A DNA stretch of 64,000 bases from Trinickia acidisoli (GTDB taxonomy: Bacteria; Pseudomonadota; Gammaproteobacteria; Burkholderiales; Burkholderiaceae): positions 558,001 through 622,000 of the forward strand of contig NZ_JAFLRG010000002.1 in NCBI RefSeq assembly GCF_017315725.1, given 5' to 3'. Within the stretch, counting starts at the first letter, position 1, and the number at the start of each line of letters is the position of its first letter. A program made the translations under genes and the position numbers. Of the stretch, positions 49,133 to 57,269 are shown piece by piece. Below the pieces are notes generated by a model. It searched no databases. It saw only the letters and a list, made by a program, of their open reading frames with translations, and was not told the origin of the DNA.

Positions 49133-50077
49133 CTACCTGCTGAACGGCCGGTCCCAATACGGAACGCCGCCGTCGTCTACGGCGAACTGTTCGCGAAGAT
49201 CGTTGATGAACAGCGTTGCTTTTCGCACACCGCGTCCCGGCATCCGCATGGCGTGAATGCCAGAGGCCGATACGGGCGGTTCGCGAAGCTCGTTGTCGAA
49301 CAGCATGACGAGACGTCCGGCTGCGATCTCGTCGCCGACCAGCCATGTCGCGAGATGTGCAATGCCCACGCCGGCTAACACAGCCTTCAGCAGCGACTCG
49401 CTATCGTCGGTGCGCAGATTGCCGTTCACGTCGAGCGCTTTTCCGTCGTTGACGCCGGCAAACTGCCACCATCCGGCGCGCGTGCCGCGTGCACCATGCG
49501 TACCGTGCGACAGGCAGTTGTGTGTCAGCAGATCGATGGGCGAGGTAGGCCGTCCTGCTCGCGCGAGATATGCGGGACTCGCGACGGCAACCCGGCGCTG
49601 CGGGGCGAGCTTGGTGGCCAGCAGATCGCTGTCGTCCAGTACGCCGATGCGAATCGCCACATCGACCCGCTGATTGACGAGATCCACCATGTCGTCGCTG
49701 ACATGCAGATCGACCTGCATCTGCGGATAGCGCAGCAGGAACTTCGCAACGGCGGGCGCGACATGACGGCGTCCAAACGTAGCGGGCGCCGTCACGGTGA
49801 GCACGCCTTGCGGCTCGGTTTGCATCGATACAATCGCGTCTCGCACGTCATCGATTTCCGCCAGGATCTTTTTCGCGGCACTCACGAACTGCAGGCCGGC
49901 ATCGGTGAGGTGTACCTGACGCGGACTGCGGTAGAACAGCGCGGTGCCGATATCCTGTTCCAGCAGATCGATCTTCCGCGTCACCGACGAGACCGCTACG
50001 TTGCGCGATTTGGCCGCGCGAGAAAAGTTACCGAGCGTCGCCACGGACAGGAAGATCTCGAGCGCGTCGATTTCCAT
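49133..50077 (-). CDS. LysR-family transcriptional regulator
   Basis: A 314-residue LysR-type regulator of the CrgA/DsdC-like branch. The DNA-binding part is LEIFLSVATLGNFSRAAKSR, then VSSVTRKIDLLEQDIGTALF. The effector domain is substrate-binding-like, with the usual VTAPATFGRRHVAP start and a VGIAHLATWLVGDE block. It lies 148 bp downstream of the alpha/beta hydrolase gene on the same strand and 134 bp past attR. Its target may be the hydrolase or transporter genes nearby, which is a guess from position. Confidence 0.87.
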   Translation of the reverse strand: MEIDALEIFLSVATLGNFSRAAKSRNVAVSSVTRKIDLLEQDIGTALFYRSPRQVHLTDAGLQFVSAAKKILAEIDDVRDAIVSMQTEPQGVLTVTAPATFGRRHVAPAVAKFLLRYPQMQVDLHVSDDMVDLVNQRVDVAIRIGVLDDSDLLATKLAPQRRVAVASPAYLARAGRPTSPIDLLTHNCLSHGTHGARGTRAGWWQFAGVNDGKALDVNGNLRTDDSESLLKAVLAGVGIAHLATWLVGDEIAAGRLVMLFDNELREPPVSASGIHAMRMPGRGVRKATLFINDLREQFAVDDGGVPYWDRPFSR

Positions 50078-50225
50078 GTGAGGTGTTCCCGGATTCTAGA
50101 TACAGGGCATGCGATGGCTAAGTCTACGAAGCATGCGATCCGAGGTAAAGGGATCGCTTGATCGAACTGCGAAACCGCGTCACATACACGCCTCCTTACC
50201 ACCTCACATGACGCCGCTTCAACGT

Positions 50226-50933
50226 TCATCGGGCGCTCGCCGCCTCGACGATACAGTTCACTACCTCATGCGGATGCGATACCGGCACGGCGTGCGACGC
50301 CTTGACTTCGCGCACCGTCGATTGCGCACGTGCGGCCATGAAGCGCTGTGCGGCAGGCGGGATCGACAGATCGTCGGTGGTGACGACAGCCCACGACGGA
50401 ATGTTGCGCCACGCGGGTTGGCCTTGTAACGTCTCCTCCATCGCCGTGCTGTCGACGGGCCGTTGGGTCGCCGCCATGATCGCGACGGTGGCAGCGGAGA
50501 GATCGCCCGCGTATACCTCGTGGAAGCATTCGGTTTTCAGATAGAGGTCGGTGCCAGTCGGCGTCGGCAAGAATGCGAGCGTGTCCGGTCCCAGCTTGCT
50601 GCCGGGAAAGCGTTCGTTCAGTTCGCCGGCGCTTTCGTTCGTATCGGGCTGGAAAGCGCTCACGTACACCAGCGCTCGAATCTGACCTGCACGACGCGGC
50701 TGAGACGAAATCACCGAGCCCGCGTAGGAGTGTCCGACGAGCACGACACTGCCTTTGATACTGGCGAGAAAGCTGTCGAGATAGTCGGTGTCCGAGTGCA
50801 GTCCGCGCATCGGCAGCGCCGGCGCCAGCACGCGATAATTCTGGAGCTGAAGTTGCGCGATCACCGCGGCCCATACCGAGGCATCGGTCAGTGCGCCGTG
50901 CACGAGCACGATGGTGGGTTTGCTGTCTTCCAT
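50226..50933 (-). CDS. Alpha/beta hydrolase
   Basis: A 235-residue alpha/beta-fold hydrolase. The oxyanion segment is VLVHGALTD at residues 9-17, the nucleophile is Ser69 in GHSYAGS, and the catalytic His is near the end (KASHAVPVSHP). It resembles the small esterases of the EstC/salicylate-esterase type common in Burkholderia accessory regions. The start at 50933 follows AAAGGAAT. The open frame further upstream runs into degraded gene fragments and has no homology. No signal peptide is present. Confidence 0.85.
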   Translation of the reverse strand: MEDSKPTIVLVHGALTDASVWAAVIAQLQLQNYRVLAPALPMRGLHSDTDYLDSFLASIKGSVVLVGHSYAGSVISSQPRRAGQIRALVYVSAFQPDTNESAGELNERFPGSKLGPDTLAFLPTPTGTDLYLKTECFHEVYAGDLSAATVAIMAATQRPVDSTAMEETLQGQPAWRNIPSWAVVTTDDLSIPPAAQRFMAARAQSTVREVKASHAVPVSHPHEVVNCIVEAASAR

Positions 50934-51076
50934 GACGATTCCTTTTCTGAATGAACGATTGACCTGCTTTGCTTCGTCGGTCGAAGCAGGAGCCTTACTG
51001 GCTTCGCAATCATGTTCAAGGCGTCGGGGAGGAACAATGAGGTGTTGCGCAAAGTCGCTTTGCGCCGGCTGCAAAG

Positions 51077-51355
51077 CGGAGCGACGGGGATGAGCATTCG
51101 CACGCGTCGTGGAGCAAGCATCGCAATGCGTTCTATGACCATTCCTCCCATCGAGTGGCCTATCAGGCTGAATGTCTCGAAGCCAAGCGCGTCTGCCAAA
51201 GCCAACGCATCGTTGGCAATTTCATCGATCGTGTATTCTCCGGCGACAGCTTGCATGTCCCCATAGCCGCGGTAGTCCATGCATATATACGTGAATTGAT
51301 CGCGATCCAGTGCGCGCTCGAGCGGAGAGAAACCGCGTGCGTCGCTGAACCATCT
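51077..51355 (-). pseudogene. Alpha/beta hydrolase fragment
   Basis: Within a longer open frame on the minus strand, about 93 codons read as the middle of a hydrolase: SPLERALDRDQFTYICMDYR, GYTIDEIANDALALAD-like sequence, then LIGHSMGGMVIERIAMLAP. The nucleophile motif GHSMGG is present, but the N-terminal strand with the oxyanion hole and the C-terminal Asp/His part are missing. On one side the homology stops where the AraC fragment begins on the other strand. It is a remnant, not an active enzyme. Confidence 0.65.
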
Positions 51356-51358
51356 CAC

Positions 51359-51658
51359 CTCTGCCGCGCGCTCCTGGAACGCCCATCTTTGCGGGTCGAC
51401 GTCGATGTCATGGCGAACACCATGAATATGAGCCGACGCACATTCACTCGATTCTTTGGGGCTCAGACCGGTGTCGGATTTGCTCAGTGGCGTCAGCAGG
51501 CTTGCCTGTTGAGCGCTGTTTTGCGGTTGAGCGATGGCGAAAACGTGACGACGGTCGCTCTGGACTTGGGGTATGGCAGCCCCAGTTCTTTCACGGCGCT
51601 GTTCCAGCGCGTACTGGGCGTGCCGCCAAGTCGTTACTTCGAAGGCCATCAAGCGTGA
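51359..51658 (+). pseudogene. AraC-family regulator, C-terminal fragment
   Basis: The last 100 codons encode the two helix-turn-helix motifs of an AraC/XylS regulator: MANTMNMSRRTFTRFFGAQT, then TTVALDLGYGSPSSFTALFQ, ending VLGVPPSRYFEGHQA. Upstream the frame continues to 51155, but its translation is antisense to a hydrolase fragment and has no homology. The N-terminal effector domain (about 200 residues) is missing. It is the relic of a GlxA-type regulator that probably once faced the hydrolase. Confidence 0.65.
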
Positions 51659-51699
51659 GTCAGCGAAAGGCGCTTGCCGCTGAACCTAGACCTTATTTC

Positions 51700-52929
51700 T
51701 CACCGCCCCTGCGTCTCCAAACAGGCGCGGCGCTCCAACCGCGCCGCCGCCTTGCGATCGGCGTTGCGCTGTGCGAAGCCCGCCATCGCCCAAACGCCGA
51801 GGCCGGCGATCGCGAGCAACGCTCCCACCCATCCCGGTGAAGTCCAGCCGAATCCGCCTGCGATCGCTAGCCCGCCGAGAAACGGCCCCAGCGCATTGGC
51901 CGTGTTGAATGCCGAATGATTGAGCGCGGCCGCAAGGCTTTGCGCATCTTCGGCGACGTCCATCAAGCGCGTCTGCAACACGGTGCCGAGCGCGCCGCCT
52001 ATGCCGATCAGGAAGACGTCCAGCGTGAGCGTCCAGACGTTGGAGGCCGCCAGCGGGAAGGCGAGCAGCGTCAGGGCGCTCCAGACGAGCAAGACTCCGG
52101 CCGTGCGCATCAACGCGCGATCCGCGAACATCGGCACGACGATGTTGCCGATCGTCATTCCGATCCCGAAAACGCCCAGCACGAGCGACGCAACGCCTAC
52201 CGATGCGTGCGTGACCGAGGCGAGCACGTTCGCCAGATACGTATAGACCGCGAACAAGCCGCCGAAACCGATCGCGCCGATGCCGAGCGTGTACCAGACC
52301 TGCGTGCGCTTGAGCGCGCTCAGTTCGCGCAGCGGGCTTGCGTTGGCCGCCGCAGGCGTTGACGGTGCCCACAGGCGCACACACGTCATCGTGACGGCGC
52401 CCATCAACGCTGCGAAGCCGAAGCTCCAGCGCCAGCCGATCACATGGCCGAGCCAGTTCGCGAACGGCACGCCGACGATCGTGGCGACGGTGAGCCCGAG
52501 AAACATGCGGCCCACGGCGACGGTGCGGCGGTTCTCGGGCACGAGCGAGGTCGCGACGAGCGCCGCGACGCCAAAATAGGCACCGTGCGGCAATCCGCTG
52601 ATGAAACGGAACAAAAGCATCCAGTGGTAGCTCGGCGCGAGCGCACTCAGCGTATTGCCCACGGCGAACAGCGCCATCAGCGCAATCAGCAGATCGCGAC
52701 GATCGAGCCGTGCGCCGAGCACGGCGAGCGCCGGTGCACCGACCACCACACCCAAGGCGTACGCGCTGATCACATGACCTGCCACGGGCGCGCTGATGCC
52801 AAGCCCGCGCGCGAACAGCGGCAAGACGCTCATCGTCGCGAATTCAGTCGTGCCGATCGCGAAGCCGCCCACCGCCAAGGCGAAGAGGACCCAGGCCGTC
52901 TTGTTCTTTGTTGCTTCAATCTGGTGCAT
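51700..52929 (-). CDS. MFS transporter (DHA1 / AraJ-like)
   Basis: A 409-residue major-facilitator exporter with twelve hydrophobic segments and the cytoplasmic loop motif between helices 2 and 3 (GARLDRRDLL). TEFATMSVLPLFARGLG in helix 1 and GLPHGAYFGVAALVA in helix 4 are typical of the AraJ/YdhP and chloramphenicol-resistance-like group. Substrates are unknown. The start is taken as the ATG at 52929; a TTG at 52935 is also in frame. It lies past the two fragments on the same strand as the hydrolase. Confidence 0.88.
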   Translation of the reverse strand: MHQIEATKNKTAWVLFALAVGGFAIGTTEFATMSVLPLFARGLGISAPVAGHVISAYALGVVVGAPALAVLGARLDRRDLLIALMALFAVGNTLSALAPSYHWMLLFRFISGLPHGAYFGVAALVATSLVPENRRTVAVGRMFLGLTVATIVGVPFANWLGHVIGWRWSFGFAALMGAVTMTCVRLWAPSTPAAANASPLRELSALKRTQVWYTLGIGAIGFGGLFAVYTYLANVLASVTHASVGVASLVLGVFGIGMTIGNIVVPMFADRALMRTAGVLLVWSALTLLAFPLAASNVWTLTLDVFLIGIGGALGTVLQTRLMDVAEDAQSLAAALNHSAFNTANALGPFLGGLAIAGGFGWTSPGWVGALLAIAGLGVWAMAGFAQRNADRKAAARLERRACLETQGR

Positions 52930-53134
52930 TGCCAATTGCCGTGATCAAGCGGTGTTTACCCGCAAAGCAGCAATTCTAGTGGCGTGGCGAAAAATTAGCT
53001 TGGACTGGGCTGACTTATTTTGCGGAGCAAGATAGTGCCGGATCACCGACGGATGCGTAGCCGGTGTGTCGACTGAAGTCCGACGGCCGAACGACATTGC
53101 TGACGCGAGCCGTCGGCCGTGCTACCTCACCGCC

Positions 53135-55792
53135 TCATCCTCCGGCATTGGTTCCTGATGGTGTCGTTTCCGGTACGTCCGGCGTTGGGGTTGGCGAGGA
53201 TCCCGCGCCTGACGGCGGGAACACGTCGCTCTTACGTGGCGGCATACCGGTAGCTTGCGCACCGGAAGCCGGCGGCAAGACGGTTGGGGCAAGCAGTGGC
53301 GCCACGCTACTCGTTGCACCGGACGCGGCCGTACCCGATGCCGCCGCCGGCGCGCCGTTAGCCGGCACTCCAATCAACGGCGGCTCGGACGCCGGCAATG
53401 GCGCCGACGCCTGCGACGGCAAGCCCGACGAACCCGACGAAGCCGGCGCGGCTGCCGACGCTGGCGTGGGCGGCGCGGCAGGCGTCACCGCCGGCGGCGC
53501 ATGGTGCATCGGCGCGGGCGCCGCTGGCGTCTGCGGTTTGGAGCCGAACAGCCACGCCGTCCACACGCGCAGCTTGTCGCGGAACACAACGAATGCGCTC
53601 GGCTGTACCTCGGTGTCGAAGCGTGCGCGTGAATCGATCAGCCGCGCGTGCAGCGCCCGCCGATAGAAGTCGCCGACGATCGGCAGCGCACTGTGCGCTC
53701 CCTCCCAATAATTGCCGCCCAGCGTCACGCGGCCGTCGTCGAAGCCGACCCACGCGCCGGCAACGAGTTGCGGTTGCATCAGGATGAACCAGCCGTCGGT
53801 ATTGTCCTGGGTCGTGCCGGTCTTGCCCGCGACGTCCGCGTGAATCCCGAAGCGCGAGCGGATGCTCACGCCGGTGCCGCGATTGACGACGTCGCGCATC
53901 ACGTCGATCAGCGTGCGGTCCGCCGCGACCGGCAGCGCCTGCTCGGGCTCTGCCGGTTCGAACTGCGCAAGCACGTGGCCGTCGTGATCGTCGATGCTCG
54001 TGACCATACGCGGCTCGAGATACGCGCCGTCGTTCGCGATCGTCGCATACGCGGACACCATCTCCTTGACCGTCACCGGGCTCGTGCCGAGCGCGAGCGA
54101 CGGCACCGGATCGAGCGTGCTGTCGCGCACGCCCATCGCCCGCGCCAGACGGGCGACGCGTTCAGGGCCGACTTGCTCGATCAACTGCGCAGTGACGCGG
54201 TTGTTCGAATACGCCAGGGCATTGCGTAGCGTCATCGGCTTATCGCTCGGCGGGGCATCGTCGCTCGGGCGCCAGATTTCGCCGCCCTTCAGAGCAATCT
54301 CGACCGGCTGGTCGATGAACGTATCCGTCGGCTTCGCACCGGCCGCGAACGCCGCGCCGTACACGAACGGCTTGAACGTCGAGCCCGGTTGACGGCGCGA
54401 TTGTTGGACGTGATCGAATGGTTCGTCGGCGAAATCGCGGCTGCCGACCCAGGCCTTGATCTGGCCGTTGCGCGGATCGATTGCGAGAAAGCCCGCCTGT
54501 ACCTCGGTCTTGTCGTGGCACAGGGTGCGCACGAAGCCGCGGTCGGCGCCGAGCTGCTTCAGGGCATCGTCGTCGCTTTGGCCGGAGGCGCGCGCGCTGC
54601 GATACTCGGGCGACTCGCGCATGAATGTCCTAAACAGATCGTTCGCCGGCGAGCAGCCCGTGCGGCCGCTCCATTGCCCGTTTGCGATCGACTGCAACTG
54701 GTTGCCCTGCAGCGTAACCGCCGCGGTCGCCATCGCCTGCAGGCGCGAATCGATCGTGGTATGGACGATCAGGCCGTCGGCGTAGATGTTGTAGTCGTTT
54801 GCATCGGCCCACCCGATCAGCCATTTGCGCAACTGCTGCGTGAAATGCGGCGCGGGCCCGGGCGGCTCCTCCTGACGCTCGAAATCGACCGTCAGCGGTT
54901 TGACCTTCAGCTTCTCGTACACGGCAGGGGAAAGACGGCCGTACTTGACCATCTGCGCGAGCACCGTGTTGCGCCGCTGTAGTGCGCGCTCGGGGTTGAT
55001 CACCGGGTTGTAGTAGCTGTTGCCCTTCAGCATGCCGGTGAGCGTCGCGGCCTGGAGGATGTCTAGGTCATCGGCCGACTTGTCGAAGTAGGTACGCGCC
55101 GCCATCTCGACGCCGTACGCGTTGTACAGGAACGGCACGGTGTTCAGGTAGGTCTCGAGGATCTGGTCCTTGCTGTAGGCCATCTCGATCTTTTCCGCAG
55201 TGATCGCCTCCTTGATCTTGCGCGTGAGCGTCGGCGCGCGGCCCACTTCGTCGGGATACAAGTTGCGCGCGAGCTGCTGCGTGATCGTCGAGCCGCCCTC
55301 GCGGTGGCCGCCCAACATGTTGTGCAGCGCCGCGGACGCGGTGCGCTTCCAGTCGATGCCGTGATGCTCGTAGAAGCGGTGGTCTTCGGTCGAGATCAGC
55401 GCATCGACCATATGCGGCGAGATCTCTTTCAGCGTCACCCACTCGCGGTTCGATGGTTTGAACTCGGCGAGCAGCTTGCCGTCCGCCGAGAGGATCTGCG
55501 CAGGCCGATCGACTCGCGCCTTGCGGATGTCGCTGATGCTCGGCGTGAACGGAATCAGCACGAGCACGTACAGGACGACAAGCGCGGGCGGCGTGGCAAG
55601 CGTAAGCAGCACGCCGCGCCGGGTCGGATGCCGCGTGTGGTACCAGGCTGCGGCGAGGGCGGGTTTCGTCAGGTGTGCGACGACGCTGATTAGCGCCACT
55701 GCGAGATGGAAGCACGCCCCCGCCAACCGGGGCACGCGGCCAGCCCACCTGATGCAGAAATACCGTACGGTCGTCAAGAGTCGGTGCTTCAC
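53135..55792 (-). CDS. Class A penicillin-binding protein (PBP1A-type transglycosylase/transpeptidase)
   Basis: An 885-residue bifunctional peptidoglycan synthase. A membrane anchor lies at about residues 61-82. The GT51 glycosyltransferase has catalytic Glu136 in TEDHRFYEHHGID and GGSTITQQLARNL. The transpeptidase has Ser471 in STFK, YSNN as the SxN motif, and KTGTT. The last 130 residues are an Ala/Pro/Ser-rich tail of unknown role. The start is a GTG at 55792. It lies 87 bp after DUF2894 on the same strand, so it may be the last gene of the motor-like operon. Confidence 0.92.
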   Translation of the reverse strand: MKHRLLTTVRYFCIRWAGRVPRLAGACFHLAVALISVVAHLTKPALAAAWYHTRHPTRRGVLLTLATPPALVVLYVLVLIPFTPSISDIRKARVDRPAQILSADGKLLAEFKPSNREWVTLKEISPHMVDALISTEDHRFYEHHGIDWKRTASAALHNMLGGHREGGSTITQQLARNLYPDEVGRAPTLTRKIKEAITAEKIEMAYSKDQILETYLNTVPFLYNAYGVEMAARTYFDKSADDLDILQAATLTGMLKGNSYYNPVINPERALQRRNTVLAQMVKYGRLSPAVYEKLKVKPLTVDFERQEEPPGPAPHFTQQLRKWLIGWADANDYNIYADGLIVHTTIDSRLQAMATAAVTLQGNQLQSIANGQWSGRTGCSPANDLFRTFMRESPEYRSARASGQSDDDALKQLGADRGFVRTLCHDKTEVQAGFLAIDPRNGQIKAWVGSRDFADEPFDHVQQSRRQPGSTFKPFVYGAAFAAGAKPTDTFIDQPVEIALKGGEIWRPSDDAPPSDKPMTLRNALAYSNNRVTAQLIEQVGPERVARLARAMGVRDSTLDPVPSLALGTSPVTVKEMVSAYATIANDGAYLEPRMVTSIDDHDGHVLAQFEPAEPEQALPVAADRTLIDVMRDVVNRGTGVSIRSRFGIHADVAGKTGTTQDNTDGWFILMQPQLVAGAWVGFDDGRVTLGGNYWEGAHSALPIVGDFYRRALHARLIDSRARFDTEVQPSAFVVFRDKLRVWTAWLFGSKPQTPAAPAPMHHAPPAVTPAAPPTPASAAAPASSGSSGLPSQASAPLPASEPPLIGVPANGAPAAASGTAASGATSSVAPLLAPTVLPPASGAQATGMPPRKSDVFPPSGAGSSPTPTPDVPETTPSGTNAGG

Positions 55793-55879
55793 GCTGCTGT
55801 CAGCCTGTTCTGAAAAGGCTGCATGGTATCAAACGGCCTGTCGCGCTCTGGCAACGGTTCGCCGTCGCGGACGGTAGCA

Positions 55880-56629
55880 CTAGCGTGCTTTACCTCGCGC
55901 CCGCTTCTTCGTGCCGCTCGCGCGCGGCGCCTCTGCGATGGGTGCGGCTGCTGCGCTTGCTCCCACGACCGGCCCGGCCAGTTGCTCCATCCACGATAGC
56001 GCCTCGACGTACGACAAAAAATGTTGCAGATAACCGGGCGACAGCGCCTGCATCAGTGAAAGCGACCGATGCACGAGACTATTCGAATTGAGCGGGCCCG
56101 CATTGTCCGGCACCTGTTCGAGCGACTGCCGCAATTGCTTCTCGGTGCTGAATCGCGACCACGTCTCGCGGAAGTAGGCGAGCACAGGGAGGTCCTGCGA
56201 ACCGTCGCGTCGATGCGGATGCAGCACGTCGCGCGCCACGGATGCCTCGCGCTCTGTCGAGGCCGTCGCGCGACTCGCCAGCAGATCGACCAGTTCAGCC
56301 AGCGCACCGCGGCGCGGCGCGTTTTGCGTCGGCATGCTGCCCGCAGCGGCAGGCGTGCCGCGCGCGGGATCGTCGTTCGTTGCCGCAACATCAACAGCAG
56401 CATCGGCCTCGACGCGCTGGATCTCACTCGAATAATCGGCGATCAACCCAGCTAGCCGCTCGTCGAGCAGGCGGCGCACGTCGCCCTCGCGATCAGCCGC
56501 GCGCCTCGCCAAAGCATCGATGAAGCGAAAGCGCGCGGGGTTGACGCGGTCGGCGCCGCGCGCGCGCCAGGCATCGAGCGTTGCGCGGATTTCGGTCATG
56601 CCGCCGGCATTGGCCATGTCGCTACTCAT
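55880..56629 (-). CDS. DUF2894 domain protein
   Basis: A 249-residue helical protein matching the DUF2894 family: ATLDAWRARGADRVNPARFR near the start, and the conserved block YFRETWSRFSTEKQLRQSLE, then NSLVHRSLSLMQALSPGYLQ. A basic, Ala-rich tail (KKRARGKAR) ends it. It is soluble with no signal peptide. The ATG at 56629 overlaps the end of the OmpA-like gene by eight bases, with GGAG four bases upstream, so it is coupled to that gene. Its function is unknown; probably a cytoplasmic partner of the membrane complex. Confidence 0.8.
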   Translation of the reverse strand: MSSDMANAGGMTEIRATLDAWRARGADRVNPARFRFIDALARRAADREGDVRRLLDERLAGLIADYSSEIQRVEADAAVDVAATNDDPARGTPAAAGSMPTQNAPRRGALAELVDLLASRATASTEREASVARDVLHPHRRDGSQDLPVLAYFRETWSRFSTEKQLRQSLEQVPDNAGPLNSNSLVHRSLSLMQALSPGYLQHFLSYVEALSWMEQLAGPVVGASAAAAPIAEAPRASGTKKRARGKAR

Positions 56630-57269
56630 GCTGCTCCGGCGTCGCGCCCGAGCGTTTCGGCACCGGTGCGATTTCGACGCGGCGGTTTTTCGCCCGCCCC
56701 GCGTCGTCCGCGTTCGAACTCACGGGCTGCTGCGAGCCGAATGCCGCCGCGAATACCGACGACGCGGGCACGCCCGCATCGATCAGCGCGCGCGTTACCG
56801 TCAGCGCGCGCTGCGCGGACAGCTCCCAGTTGTCGGCAAAGTGGCGGTTGCCCGCGCGCACCTGCTGGTCGTCGGCGAAGCCGCTCACCATCAGGATCTC
56901 GTCGCGCGAACGCAGATAGACGGCGAGCGTGCCCGCAAGCGATTTCAGCAGATCGCGGCCCTGTGGCTGCAATTGATCGGAGTTCAGCGCGAACAGCAAG
57001 CTGCCGCTGATGCCGATACGGCCGTTCACGAGCGTCACGCGCCCAGCCGCGAGCGGGCCGGCGAGCGCCTGCTCGAGCGTCTTGCGCCGCTGCGCCTCGA
57101 GTTGCCGCTGCTTCACCTGGTCTTCGAGCCGCGTGGACAGTTCGAGTTGCAAGCCGATCACGCCCACCAGAATGAGCACGAACGCGCCGACCAGCACCGA
57201 CATCAGATCGGCGAAAGCGGCCCAGACCGGCGCGGTGGGCTCGGTGCCGCCGTCGATCTCGTCGTTCAT
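56622..57269 (-). CDS. OmpA/MotB-like protein, putative motor stator partner
   Basis: A 215-residue protein. One membrane helix at about residues 16-39 begins WAAFADLMSVLVGAF. Asp21 falls where MotB and ZorB carry the proton-binding aspartate. A short coiled linker follows, then an OmpA-family peptidoglycan-binding domain at about 85-205 (LLFALNSDQLQPQGRDLL, GFADDQQVRAGNRHFADNWE, LSAQRA, NRRVEI). It overlaps the DUF802 gene by four bases (ATGA). The architecture matches the B subunit of MotAB, TolQR or ZorAB-type ion-driven complexes. Confidence 0.85.
   Translation of the reverse strand: MNDEIDGGTEPTAPVWAAFADLMSVLVGAFVLILVGVIGLQLELSTRLEDQVKQRQLEAQRRKTLEQALAGPLAAGRVTLVNGRIGISGSLLFALNSDQLQPQGRDLLKSLAGTLAVYLRSRDEILMVSGFADDQQVRAGNRHFADNWELSAQRALTVTRALIDAGVPASSVFAAAFGSQQPVSSNADDAGRAKNRRVEIAPVPKRSGATPEQHE

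Noticed and set aside
50888-51652. A single 254-residue minus-strand gene
   Set aside because: Only codons about 100-192 resemble a hydrolase. The first part is antisense to an AraC fragment and the last part is out of frame with the next hydrolase, so it was split into fragments.
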